DNA of 64,000 bases. Origin: Gavia stellata (Eukaryota; Chordata; Aves; Gaviiformes; Gaviidae). Shown piece by piece: positions 46,601 to 55,400 of this stretch (its first letter is position 1; each line of letters begins with the position of its first letter). The DNA lies in contig NC_082618.1 of the NCBI RefSeq assembly GCF_030936135.1, positions 3,832,034-3,896,033 on the forward strand, given 5' to 3'. Below the pieces are notes generated by a model. The model ran no database searches. It was not told where the DNA came from and was given only the letters and a program-made list of their open reading frames with translations. The position numbers and the translations under genes are program-made.

Positions 46601-49446
46601 CACTACTGTGAAGATCACAGCTTTGACCTCCTGGGCCTTAATCTTCTTTCTTCCCAAAGAGCTGCGCTTCCCTGACAGTATGAGAACAGTCAAGAATGTC
46701 TGGATGCGATGCTCCACGCTTCACTCTGCATTCACCCCTGTGTTGTTTAGATCCATATGGCCTGCGCAGCTCTCGGCTGGGTGCTGCTGCTTGTCTGGGT
46801 GTCTCATTCCCCACCAGAGGGGGATATCAGCATTTACACAGTTCTGGGATTGCTGGATCCCTGATCAGAGCTAGGGCTTGCCTGTTGGGTACTTGGAAAT
46901 CCTGAACATAGCTGCCAAGTGTATGTAGATCTAGATATCTACATGCACTAATATCTACAGGTTCAGATAACTCTACAGCTGAGAACACTGCGTGCACAGC
47001 ACAGCTGCTGCAGGATGGTCTTTGAGTGCTCTGTGTTAGACAAGCCCACCACAAACCTAGAAGTACAGCCCCCACACTACACCACACTACCTGCAGTGTA
47101 TGTAGTCTTACTAGAAAGCTGTGCTGCCCTTTACTAACGTGGTCAGACAGCTAGCGGTACTTGGAAGAGCATGTTTAGGGCCCACCTAGTTGTTTCTTCA
47201 TGGTTCTGTGTTGTATCTCGTATGCCTGTATCATATAAACTACCCAAGAGTATCTAGTTGTTCGAAAAATCTGTGTGCGCTGGTAGAAAATAATTACTTC
47301 ATTGCTAGTGATTCATCCTTGCGTTTCACTGGAAACCTTTTTGTTCTGCTTTTTCCCTATAGCTTTTGAGCACAGGTTGTTTGGATATGGAGAGGGTGAC
47401 TGTAATATATCAGCAAGCACTGACACAATTCTTGACTAAACGGAACAGTGCCCTTACAAGCTCCATGTTCCATGATCTCTTCAGCCGCTTCCCGGTAAGT
47501 CTTGTTGACTGTGTGGTATGTTGTCTTCTGGTGGCTCCAAAGTACAGTTTTAATTCTGGGGAAAGTATGGAGAGAAGCTTCTCCACTTTATTGTGGGCTT
47601 TTAAAACTGCTCTAAGGTTTCCTAAGGTCTTCACCTGCTCAGACTCTTAATACTGCATGTTTTGATAGCAATGCTGCAGAAGGCCAGGATCTCATTTGTT
47701 GTTTGGATTGGGATACTGCATGGAGAACGTAGATGAACAGAAGGCTGCTCTTTAAAGCACAGCCTGAGAAGCTCTAATTTTTTACCAGTATTCAAGACAA
47801 CGTGGATGAGCAAGGTTTGCACAAAGGCAGAAGGGGCCAGCTTGTTTAAACAGCTAATGTAGCTTCTGTCCAGCTTAGCTCTGACTGCATGCTCAGTTTA
47901 TCAATTTTCTTCCAAGAAGACTGTAGAGGGTAGAGTCTAATTGGAATCTAATCTGCAAACCGGATGTTCAGACGGTGTCAGGGTCTGAAATGTTTGAGGT
48001 ATTTCCTGCAAACTTGACCTATGCCTGGAGCTGGTCTCCACTATGAGGACAGCCAGTTTTTAAGAAACAGGCCTTGGTTCTGAATGTTACACAGTTCTTC
48101 AGGGATTTTTAGGTCAGAGTGAGGTAGAGACAGTTGCTAGAAGCCCTTTCTCAAGAGCTTTAACCTTTTAGAATTGATGTCTGACAGGAGGGTGCGAGGA
48201 GACATAAGCTTGTGTAACTGGGAGGACATGCTTTCAGACTCTGAGGGAATCCTTGCAGGAGAGAGTTCTTCTGCATACCAGGTTTCTTAGGACACCAGCC
48301 CACAATGCCACCTACATAAGTTAGTGAAATAGGGGGAAGAGAAGGGTTGTGTGCTGCCCACATGGACAGCAAACTTCAGATCCCATCTGCAGGTTTCTAG
48401 AGCCTGTGGATTCCATGTGACTGTTCCTTGCAGAAATGTCTTTTAAAATCTTTAAGCTCATCCCTTTTATAAAAGAAAGGTAATGAAATACACAGATACT
48501 GGCCTGTTTAAAGCTGGGCTTTGCCCACTTGCTAGAGCCATCTGTTCTTTTAATAGTCTTTTTACCCCAAAGAAGAAGCCATTTCAGGTGGTGTTGTTGG
48601 AATAACCATCTGCGCAATATGTCAGTGAACTGTACAGCAAACTGCTGTCCCATGCTTTGTCAGGGCCAGACCTTCCAGTGCCTGATAGAGGACATTAGAG
48701 GTATGCCAGTAAGGTATTTACAATCCAGATGCTTTCTCATTTCTTGTGTCTGGATTCCTTGTGCCCCTCAATTTGGAAATATTTTGCCTATAAACGTAGA
48801 AATTGGTGGATTAGGGCAGAACAGAGGTTCATCAAGCTTTGCTGATAAGTACCCCTCCTCTGGCAAGATTGTTTTGATCAAGACTTGTTGCAGGGGACAA
48901 CTTTAAGATATCCTGTCTCCATGGAGGCTTTCCTCCCGACACAGTTGTTTCTGGACCCTTTAGCATGTGGGTTCAGATCTTTCCCCAATCTCTGACGTTC
49001 TCCAGTCTAACTCAGCATGTTTTCCTTTGTCTCTGGGACTGTTTCTCTGCACGAACTGAACTGCCTACGTAAAGTATCACGCAGGTGCAGACTTAAATCA
49101 AGAACCAGGCAGAACACAGGAGGTGAAATCTTTGCCTGATTTTTCCAGTTCAAGAGTTTTGCTGCTGATTCCCTTGTGATGAAGATTTTACTCAGGGCTG
49201 GTGTGAGCAAAGCTGTTAATTTTCAAATAAGCTGTTGCTGATCTCTGGGCATTTTTCTTTCTTGTTGCGTTTTCTTCTCACTCAAGAAGCTGTGTAAAAT
49301 GTAGACTGTTTTGCTTGAAAAACAAACCTGTCTGTCAGCAAAATACTAATAAGAGATGGGGTCTTTCTTTGTTACAGATCATGTGTAAGCCGTTGGTAGA
49401 TACTCTTGTGAAGTGTATCACAGCGGGAGCCAGGCAACATCAGCAG
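25520..49446 (+). CDS. MYBBP1A: MYBBP1A, MYB-binding protein 1A (5' part, 23 coding exons, 3' end not found)
   Basis: MYBBP1A is a mainly nucleolar protein related to yeast Pol5. It acts in rRNA synthesis and processing and as a transcriptional co-regulator (MYB, p53 and others). Twenty-three GT-AG exons, each listed separately, join into a continuous 1,029-codon frame. It aligns by recognition with human residues from the N-terminus to about residue 1,040 of 1,328. Landmarks are FLDFFWDIAKPEQE (about 31-44), FGVMALFQSGRLVK (128-141), PERQLAVMIGFS (361-372), RLRKWIIHRL (438-447), an acidic block (726-757) and DEAMMALDKNISALFAEQQK (783-802). Most of the protein is helical HEAT-like repeat sequence. 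The start is chosen for its good context (GGCATGG) and match to the family N-terminus. The lysine-rich C-terminal tail, needed for nucleolar targeting in mammals, is absent from this window. Identification is very secure; completeness is not. Confidence 0.96.
25906..26001 (+). CDS. MYBBP1A: MYBBP1A coding exon 2
   Basis: Residues 57-88 (DDELKYSLKRLVEGLG and ARPGFSLALAQ). Acceptor CTCTCTTTCAG, donor CAG|GTCAGT, phase 0 on both sides. An 824-bp intron with nothing else recognised follows. Confidence 0.96.
26826..26909 (+). CDS. MYBBP1A: MYBBP1A coding exon 3
   Basis: Residues 89-116 (VLQAFEEIPMCSVLEQIKEK onward), similar to the human LLQSFEDLPLCSILQQIQEK. Acceptor CATCTCCTCAG, donor AAG|GTGAGT. 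A 393-bp intron follows, ending in a long C- and T-run tract. Confidence 0.96.
27303..27377 (+). CDS. MYBBP1A: MYBBP1A coding exon 4
   Basis: Residues 117-141, containing the highly conserved FGVMALFQSGRLVK. Its acceptor has an unusually long pyrimidine tract (about 27274-27300, a C run followed by a T run). Donor AAG|GTAACA. A 421-bp intron follows. Confidence 0.97.
27799..27906 (+). CDS. MYBBP1A: MYBBP1A coding exon 5
   Basis: Residues 142-177 (DRKALLESIQLLQQLAHH to TLIDIMSE). Acceptor CCTTTCTAG, donor GAG|GTATAG. The 1.07-kb intron 5 holds a short degenerate duplication near 28871-28945. Confidence 0.96.
28871..28945. repeat. Local degenerate duplication in MYBBP1A intron 5
   Basis: AGTAAAATGCCCTACGATGC followed by AGATATTT recurs about 48 bp later as AGTAAAATGCCCTCAGATAT, lacking several internal bases. 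Confidence 0.7.
28973..29163 (+). CDS. MYBBP1A: MYBBP1A coding exon 6
   Basis: Residues 178-240 plus two bases (VPETVFEEVLFGILQSDLAS to VNEENIP). Acceptor CCTGTCTAG, donor CCCAG|GTAAGT, phase 2. A 287-bp intron follows. Confidence 0.96.
29451..29618 (+). CDS. MYBBP1A: MYBBP1A coding exon 7
   Basis: Residues 241-296 (LVELLQSAAKSEKKDKKLPS, then FDLLQVSLKEDAFELFWKE). Acceptor TTTCTTCTAG, donor GTGAG|GTTTGT. A 1.35-kb intron with nothing else recognised follows. Confidence 0.96.
30973..31090 (+). CDS. MYBBP1A: MYBBP1A coding exon 8
   Basis: Residues 297-336 (SYMCYRLLGSALPLL to QQYGEHVVTTQ). Acceptor TTTCCACTCAG, donor CAG|GTAGGT. The 2.15-kb intron 8 (31091-33242) follows, with no exon or repeat I can name. 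Confidence 0.96.
33243..33532 (+). CDS. MYBBP1A: MYBBP1A coding exon 9 (largest)
   Basis: Residues 337-432 plus two bases. It includes LPDRFKFAPEMEGYIDEFL, the conserved CDDPERQLAVMIGFSTLTNQ, then YIDWLKDMFLRPDFDCCLDF. Acceptor TGTTTTTCAG, donor ACAT|GTGAGT. A 941-bp intron follows. Confidence 0.97.
34474..34581 (+). CDS. MYBBP1A: MYBBP1A coding exon 10 (weak acceptor)
   Basis: Residues 433-468, with KIARLRKWIIHRLANIIES. The only acceptor that keeps the frame is TTCTTATTGAAAG|AGCAC, which ends in purines. Donor CCAG|GTGAGA. The exon is 108 nt with matching phases, so skipping it would not shift the frame. A 605-bp intron follows. Confidence 0.92.
35187..35312 (+). CDS. MYBBP1A: MYBBP1A coding exon 11
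   Basis: Residues 469-510 (RFCFFHAFFETKKKTSQI to SVAENYFF). Acceptor TCCATTCTAG, donor TTTGG|GTAAAG. A 750-bp intron follows with nothing else recognised. Confidence 0.95.
36063..36266 (+). CDS. MYBBP1A: MYBBP1A coding exon 12
   Basis: Residues 511-578 (LLQTLNALTVLGDTAKAAAL, LWIFVLVEYANKLL, FTKEQRDAWE). Acceptor TTTCTTTGCAG, donor GAGAG|GTGAGT. A 596-bp intron follows. Confidence 0.96.
36863..36971 (+). CDS. MYBBP1A: MYBBP1A coding exon 13
   Basis: Residues 579-615 (RTLQSVKNLQKKENKSDS to LLLLMAIHLFK). Acceptor TTTTTTCTTCAG, donor AAG|GTAAGA, ending in phase 0. A 402-bp intron follows. Confidence 0.96.
37374..37461 (+). CDS. MYBBP1A: MYBBP1A coding exon 14
   Basis: Residues 616-644 plus one base (NPSETMDVLSDLLNCTERAF and SKEPKKKKT). 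Acceptor GATCAAACAG, donor ACTG|GTGAGT. The 1.13-kb intron 14 holds a possible old repeat near 38136-38290. Confidence 0.95.
38136..38290. repeat. Possible old transposon fragment
   Basis: The phrase ATTCCCAAACTTTTGG followed by GGACCAG recalls the start of old DNA-transposon-derived repeats in amniotes. The rest is too diverged to place. Low confidence. Confidence 0.25.
38597..38748 (+). CDS. MYBBP1A: MYBBP1A coding exon 15
   Basis: Residues 645-695, with EPGWVEVMVEILLSLLAQPS, one of the best conserved segments, and LTKKGLQLILD. Acceptor TTCCTCTGCAG, donor GAT|GTAAGT. A 740-bp intron follows with T-rich runs near 38912-38963. Confidence 0.97.
39489..39578 (+). CDS. MYBBP1A: MYBBP1A coding exon 16
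   Basis: Residues 696-725 (VLDPYQEQNEESAVVVMEES onward). Acceptor TCTTTTTTGCAG, donor ACG|GTAACT. The next intron (39579-40437) carries the LTR relic. Confidence 0.95.
39647..39820. mobile_element. Short solo LTR relic with 5-bp target-site duplication
   Basis: The element begins TGTTGTAGTTTAACCC and ends CCAAAACCAGGACA, with TG...CA termini, flanked by an exact direct repeat CTCCT (39642-39646 and 39821-39825). Both ends and the segment CTCCCCCCAGTGGGATGGGG are familiar to me from a very common neoavian endogenous-retrovirus LTR. At 174 bp it is much shorter than the full LTR I remember, so the middle appears to be missing. The 5-bp duplication favours the ERVL class. It contains no coding sequence and lies in MYBBP1A intron 16. 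Confidence 0.8.
40438..40578 (+). CDS. MYBBP1A: MYBBP1A coding exon 17 (acidic block)
   Basis: Residues 726-772. More than half of the first 32 residues are Asp or Glu (starting DDEGSEDSSEEGDTEEENDS), matching the acidic domain of mammalian MYBBP1A; the NFRSQLMNVLQAGNAL segment follows. Acceptor TTCTTCCTCAG, donor TTG|GTACGT. A 728-bp intron follows. Confidence 0.96.
41307..41471 (+). CDS. MYBBP1A: MYBBP1A coding exon 18 (weak acceptor)
   Basis: Residues 773-827 (GGDESDEELDDEAMMALDKN, ALFAEQQKRIQAKKDEKD, KEKILRRDFKIK). The acceptor CTAAAAATGAAAG|GGAGG lacks a good pyrimidine tract. Donor AAG|GTGGGA. The 1.07-kb intron 18 holds an ancient repeat tail near 41586-41673. Confidence 0.95.
41586..41673 (+). 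repeat. Ancient amniote SINE/LINE tail
   Basis: The sequence TTTGTACAGCACCTGGCACA, preceded by CATAAGCTCCTGGAAGTTGGG and followed by GATTGGGGGCTTC, resembles the conserved tail of an old interspersed repeat widespread in reptiles and birds (MIR/L3/CR1-like). The assignment is from memory of the motif, without alignment. Confidence 0.5.
42541..42698 (+). CDS. MYBBP1A: MYBBP1A coding exon 19
   Basis: Residues 828-879 plus two bases (VLDLIEAFLTKQSENPLVFD and IIEPLLRVIEQCM). Acceptor CTCTGTTTGCAG, donor CAA|GTAAGT. An 844-bp intron follows with nothing else recognised. Confidence 0.96.
43543..43677 (+). CDS. MYBBP1A: MYBBP1A coding exon 20
   Basis: Residues 880-924 (NSLCRTKQYCKRVDALQEDL to DSSVALYYF). 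Acceptor TGCTCTTTCAG, donor TTCAG|GTGAGG. A 1.24-kb intron follows. Confidence 0.95.
44917..45028 (+). CDS. MYBBP1A: MYBBP1A coding exon 21
   Basis: Residues 925-962 (SASLYLLRVLRGNTSDKSS to TIPQACQ), equivalent to the human NASLYLLRVLKGNT. Acceptor TTTCTTTTTTAG, donor CAG|GTAAGA. The 2.33-kb intron 21 follows with no feature I can name. Confidence 0.95.
47363..47494 (+). CDS. MYBBP1A: MYBBP1A coding exon 22
   Basis: Residues 963-1006 (LLSTGCLDMERVTVIYQQAL, TQFLTKRNSALTSSMFHDLF, SRFP), close to human SFLTKRNSPLTVPMF. Acceptor TTTTCCCTATAG, donor CCG|GTAAGT. The 1.88-kb intron 22 follows. Confidence 0.96.
49378..49446 (+). CDS. MYBBP1A: MYBBP1A coding exon 23 (last exon found)
   Basis: Residues 1007-1029 (IMCKPLVDTLVKCITAGARQ and HQQ), matching the human region before ACLLLQKTL. 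Acceptor TCTTTGTTACAG, donor CAG|GTAAGA, phase 0. The donor is strong, so splicing to a further exon is expected. Confidence 0.93.
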
Positions 49447-52400
49447 GTAAGAAGGAAAGCAAACAAACAAAGCTGTATTAAATAGTCAATCGGAGAAGTC
49501 ACTTAATCACGGCAGCTCAGATGATGCTTAATATGCTTATTGCTGCCTTTAGGGCTGCCCAATTTTGAGAATTGGGCTTCCTGGGGGGAGAGCTTTTGCA
49601 AATACTGCCTTGCTGCTTCAGGTATCTGACTGAAGTTGTGGAAGTAGCTTATATATTCACAGTCATGGGGATTCCTTGGTAGCATCTCCTTTAAAAACTG
49701 CCTGCAGCTTTCAGGGTTGAGGCCTGATTGTTTTAGGGGTTGCCTTCAGTCACTCATTCTTTGATTACTTTCTTACTGGTAAGATGTTCGTCTGTATTAA
49801 TGCAGCATGTTGTAATCCTTGCCTCCTAATGTTGACTCGAGGTTAGCTTCTTGAGTCTGTTCCGCGCCTTGCCAGCTGTCCTCCATTTTCTAGGCCATGT
49901 GCTTCTGTGTCTGGTTTAAAACCACCTGTACTATAGATTCGATTTTTGATGGTTGATTGCATGTGCCTGACTAACACAAAATTAGTGGAGCCTTATCAAT
50001 AAAATATTGCAGGGTGACTGCACAGTTCACTATTGCATGAGTAGGGAATGAGGCCTGTCTGGATTTTCACTGCAGCATGCACTGCAGTGGGGGTGCCTTC
50101 CACGCAGTTAATAACCAAAACCCCTTTAGGCCAGTAGCACTGTGTCTCAAACTTTCCCACCCCCTAGCTGTAACATGCCTCCGTCCCCTGCAGAAGTTCA
50201 TCCTAGATTGACCTTTCTGTTTCATAAATAGCTGTTTTATTGTTTCTGATCATTGGAGGCAGCGTGGAGGGCTAGGTATGTGTTTACTGTAAGGTTGCTT
50301 TACATTGTCAGTGTAAATTGCGTTTCAGGCTCTTTTACACAACAGGAATGGCTCTGATTTAAACAAGAACAGAAAAAAAAAAGAGAGTGAATTAAGCTAT
50401 TAGTAATTTCAGTGGATAGAAATAAGGATGAGTTACACAGATAACAAGCAAATTAATTATGAGGCACATACTTGATCCTATCCTCAAGAGACCAAGGACA
50501 GCATCCCAAGCAGACAGCTTCATTTATGTGGGTATCTTTGTTTCCCCACAGGGAATAGCATTGTCCTTTCAGGGCTTCCACAGTTATCTGCTCAAGCTTT
50601 GTTTCCAGAGCCTGTTTATGTGGGGGTGGGAGGAGTAGGGGAGGACGTGCCATGCGCTGTGTGTGGGAGACCGGATAGAGAACGTGGATATACGACTGTT
50701 TAAACAAAGGCAACACGGAGAGTAAGATAGGCGAAGCCTGTGGAGTTTGGAGTGGCAGCTTTACATTTTTTTGCAGACTGCTGCTTCTTCAGGAATTCTG
50801 GTTTCCCCTCATCAAACGTTCAATTTTGATTCAATTTTGCCAGGTTTTCAATTAAATTTTCCCACTGATTCGCAATGCAAATGTGCTTTGTTGGTATCCT
50901 AGGGCGTAGGGTAGGGGGGCAGGCTCAGTGGGTGTATGTGGCAAAGTGATGTCATGGGTAAAGCAGGGGTCTAACTTCTCTGGAGTCCCTGCAGCTCCTG
51001 GCAGCCTCTGGGGGAGTGAGGTGGAGGGGCTCAGCTACCAAAAGGGCTGGCCTACTTGGAGTCCCAAAGACATCAAGGGTGTCCTGGTACTCTGACTTTG
51101 GTCAGCCCCGACAGTTGAGGCACAAGTGGGGTAGTCTCGCATTTTCAGACCCTGAATGTTGGCCTCTAATCATTAAACTAGCTTAGTCCCAGAGACGTGA
51201 GGCTTAATTCCCTTTCTAACGCTCCTGTTATTAATGCTGATCGTTCTGGCTATGCCTGCTGCGCCTGTATGCACAGCTAATCCCACTGTGATTTTGACGA
51301 CTTGGCTCTGCAGATCCCTTTGGCAGGGAGTCCTCGGGGCCGTGCTGGGTGCGGAGAGCTGTGCTCTGCCCGGGAAGGTGGAGGCTCACGGCTCTGGCCA
51401 GGTGTCTTGTGTGGGCCTGGTAATGAACCCTGGGCTCTGGCCCAGCAGGGCTGCTGGCCGCTCCCCAAGGTGGCCCGAGGGAGGCCCTTCCCAAGGGCAT
51501 AGAAGTGGATGCGCCTTCAGGTTGGGTTTTTAGGTAGTTTTGAACAAAAGGAAAAGTGGTTCATGAGGAGGATATAAGGGGGGTGTTCCTTCCTCCTCAC
51601 CCTGAATACCCGTGTGTTTGCGAGAGCAGCATGGAGGTGGGGGGTCTGTTCCATCTCTCTTCTCAGCCAGACTGGTCCCTGAGTTTTTTAAGGCCTTTAA
51701 GGCAGGATCTTGTGGCCACCGGCGTACATGTCCAGCTCTTACTTCAGGGGTCTCTGATTTTGCTGGGGCCTCTAGTGTAAAGTCAAACTTGATCACTGAG
51801 TGATTGCCCTAGACTAGCCTGGCTGGGGTGATTTTCCCTGCGCACTCCGTTAACAACACAGTGTACAGCGAGGCCTGGGTCTGTCTGGGCTCTTGTCAAG
51901 AAACAGCAAACCCGAACTGTACGTGAAATGTTGTTCCTCTGCCTTCTGTTGTGGGCTGCTGTAGGCCTGTCAAACTCAATTTCTGGGCAGTTGTAAGTGA
52001 GGGAGGACCCTCTAGGAAACGCAGGGGCCATTGAAATGCTGCTCAGCTGGCGCTGGCTTGGAGAGGAGCAGTCTGGCCTCTCCAACCCAAGCCATTTGTC
52101 CTGACCCTGGGGACCTCGCTGTCTGTCTGGTACCCAAGTGTTCGTGCAGTTACGTCGCAAAATGGACATGAGGATGATTTGGCTGAAAACTGACCTTCCC
52201 CTTGCACACATACTTTTTCTTTTTCCCCTTTTGCTGTGTTAAAATTACTGTTGATCAATTCACTGGTCTCGTTCAGGGCACAGGGATAGTCAGTTCAGGG
52301 GCAGGAGTGGCTGGGTGAAAGCTGTGATACATTTTCTCAAATGGCAGCATTTGTTAACATGAAATGGTGGCTTCTGTGAAGTGAGTATGAGAATATTGGA

Positions 52401-55400
52401 AAGCAGGGTTTGTCTGTGCAGACTGGTGGCTGTAGCTGATGACTCAGGCAACTGGGTCTTGCATTGCTGCAGCCTTCCTGTGCATCCTGTCTCCCTCAGT
52501 TGCTCACCTCTAAAACCCAGAGAACATCGAACCCTCAGCAGCAGTGTTGTGTTTGTAAAGACAAAGGTGTTTGTAGCTATCAGATGTGTGCTACATGCCT
52601 TTCCGGGAGGTGCATTTCTTTGTCCTGTGTGATGGCTGTAGAGAAAGGTCTTTTGGAGATACTCAAAGGCAGGTGTATCAGAGGGTGCGTCTTGATGCAG
52701 CAGAGAAAAAGGAGGTTTTAGAACAAAGACTTTAGATAGTGTGACTGACATCACGTCAGCCCTTTTCCTCTGATACTGTTCCTACATGCCTAAAGCAGCG
52801 GTAAGGTGTTCACCTCCATGTTGAAGTAATTTGTGAGATAAAATGAACAGCAATTTCGGGGGTGAGAGCTCTTAAGGCAGTTTTAAACCTGGCTCACAGT
52901 GGTTGGGTAGGTAGGTTTTCCTAGCAGTAAGCTCAACCTGTGTAACAAGTTTTAAACTGGAAGGGTGAATTTGCAATGGTCTTACTGAGACTGAACTTGA
53001 AACTGAAGCTTGTACCTGTGGCCAAGTTCTGTTCCTCTGATGTTACTCCTGGAGCATGGGTGCCTGCAGGAGATAGTAATACAACATTTTCCCTGGAAAA
53101 GGAAAGAGCTGGAGAGATTGGTGTCATTTATGAGGGGGGGAACAAAGATCAAGGGATGCCTGACCAGGGAAGGGGGGTTGTCATCCCACCCTGAATTCAC
53201 TTAGTACCTGTTCAAACCTATACATCGGAGAGATACAAGATGAAAATCTGTGTGACAGTGGATCTGCAAAATCCCTGTGTTTCAGGGAGTTCATGCACCT
53301 GAGCTGGACTTCTCAGCTTTTGTGAGACCACACTGACTGCAGGACGCTATGAATCATATTCTGCCAGTTCAAATGCACTGTAACTCTGGCAGCTGGTGCT
53401 TTGAATGCTCAGGGTTACCTGTTGGCTGGCCTATTTTTGGAACTCTGCATTTCTTGAATTGTAGAGCTAAAGAAGAAAGACTGCTGTCCCAAAAGTGCCT
53501 GTGTGCGAGTTAAAATGCTTCAGGCTTTTAAAAAATGAACATGCTAATGTTTGGATGTCTTTCATTTATTGAACTGAGAAATCTGGTGGGTTTTGCTGTG
53601 GTTTGTTTGTTGTTGTTTGGTTTTTTTTGTTGGATTTTTGTTTTTACTACACTAGCAGTTGGGATCTTTTACCTAAACTTTTGTTGACCCTTGCTTTCCC
53701 ATACGTACAAGTTAAACCAACATATAACCTAAAGGTGCACTGTCTTCTCAGAATATGGCCTGCCTCATGCCTGTGATGTGTTCTTGCACTGTTGTCCACT
53801 GTAGAAAGAAGTGGATAGAAATTGTATGAAATCACTAGGTTGTAAGCGGCTACTATGAAACTTTTAAAGACGACCTTTAGTGTGTGAGAAGTGTTACAAG
53901 TTAAAGTGAGAAAGAAAGAAGGTGGTAAAATGAAATTTTTTGGGTAGTTAATCCCATTTGTTGGAGGACAACAGTTCTGAGGATTGAGGTCCTGAAAATC
54001 AGTCACACTAACTATGACCTTGTACTTGGTGTAATGGCCAGCAGAAATGTCTTCAGTGGTAGGAAAATGGGACCAATGCACACATCACAATCTTTTTGTA
54101 CGTATAGGCAGATCTGATCGCCTTCTTTTACCAAGAAGGTGCTTACGCCTGAGTAAAGTGTAGCTAACATTTCTAGAATCCCATACCTGCATACGTACAT
54201 GTGCTCTAAGTAGCTTAGGTACAAATGACAGCTAGGGATATAGTCTTCAGTGATAAGACTGGTATGGGAAAACAACAAGTCATCAAAAATGGAGCTTGTG
54301 TTATACCTTTGAGTAGACCTAGCGTTAATGAATTGTGTTTAAGCTTCTGGCATAGATGATCCCATTGGCAGTGCAAAGCCCTGCAATTAGCCAAGCAGAA
54401 TGTGTGTGGTGCTAACAGGTGGGGGAGGCTTGTGCTGTTTTGTTGACTAAGGATGTTGCTGTCAGTCTGATGTCTTCCACAAGCACTAAACACATTCTCT
54501 CAAATTCTATTTTGGAAAAAAAATGTGTGTGAGCTTGTTCTCGCTTCCTCCTTTCTTAATGCAATTTGATCTTACGACTGCAATTGTTTTCCAGGAGACC
54601 TTGACCTTCAGATTACTTCCTTGTGCCTTGTTTCAGTGGGCGCAGTGTTGCTTTTTCAATACACACAAAAGGCTTGGTTTTTTTGGCTTCCGCTGGTGGA
54701 GCGTAAACTAGGGATCAAGATGTGTTTAATTTAATGATTGTTGCATGACTCAGCTACATACCAGAACCCTCCTGAGCCTTAGGTGAGGAATGTCTTCCTG
54801 GTTTATTTTTAGCAGCATCAGTATGATGAGCATAGCTACAGTAACATCTCGTTCTGTAATTGTGCGGTCTTGGGCTGTCCCTCTGATGCTGTTACAGCAC
54901 AAACCCCTCTGTAGTGCATTGTTAATTGTGGTGAGGTTCTTACTGCAGTGCCCCCCGACCCATTCTCATGCATGCTGGGGCTGCCAGAGGACTGGATGAG
55001 TCCATGAACTCATGCTTCTACCCTAATAACTTCACTCTGTTAGCCTGAGGATCAGGTGAAGAAGGAAAATGTGTGGCTGGTTGCATTGCGGTACCCAGGC
55101 GTACTGCTGATGCAGGCTCCTGCAGGGAAGTGCATACTCCAGTTGCTACCTCTGAACTGGAAACAGGCTGAAGCACAACCTTTCTGGAAGCCTGGACTGG
55201 AACAAGCATGCTTTTCCCTGAGAAATCCAGCTTGTTGACCAGCGGTATTGGAACCCGTTTGGAAAGGAAGACTAGTAATTGAAATATCCACTACTACCAT
55301 GAGTAAGGTGCTGTCCCCACATCACTTGTACTGGCAGACATTTAGACCACTTCTAGTCTGTAACTTTTTCCTAGAGTTTAGGCAAATGATTTGATACCTG

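Noticed and set aside
51783-52754. Two minus-strand ORFs of 142 and 154 codons
   Set aside because: Their composition looks like random translation, they have no domains, and codon use and context are those of the surrounding non-coding DNA.
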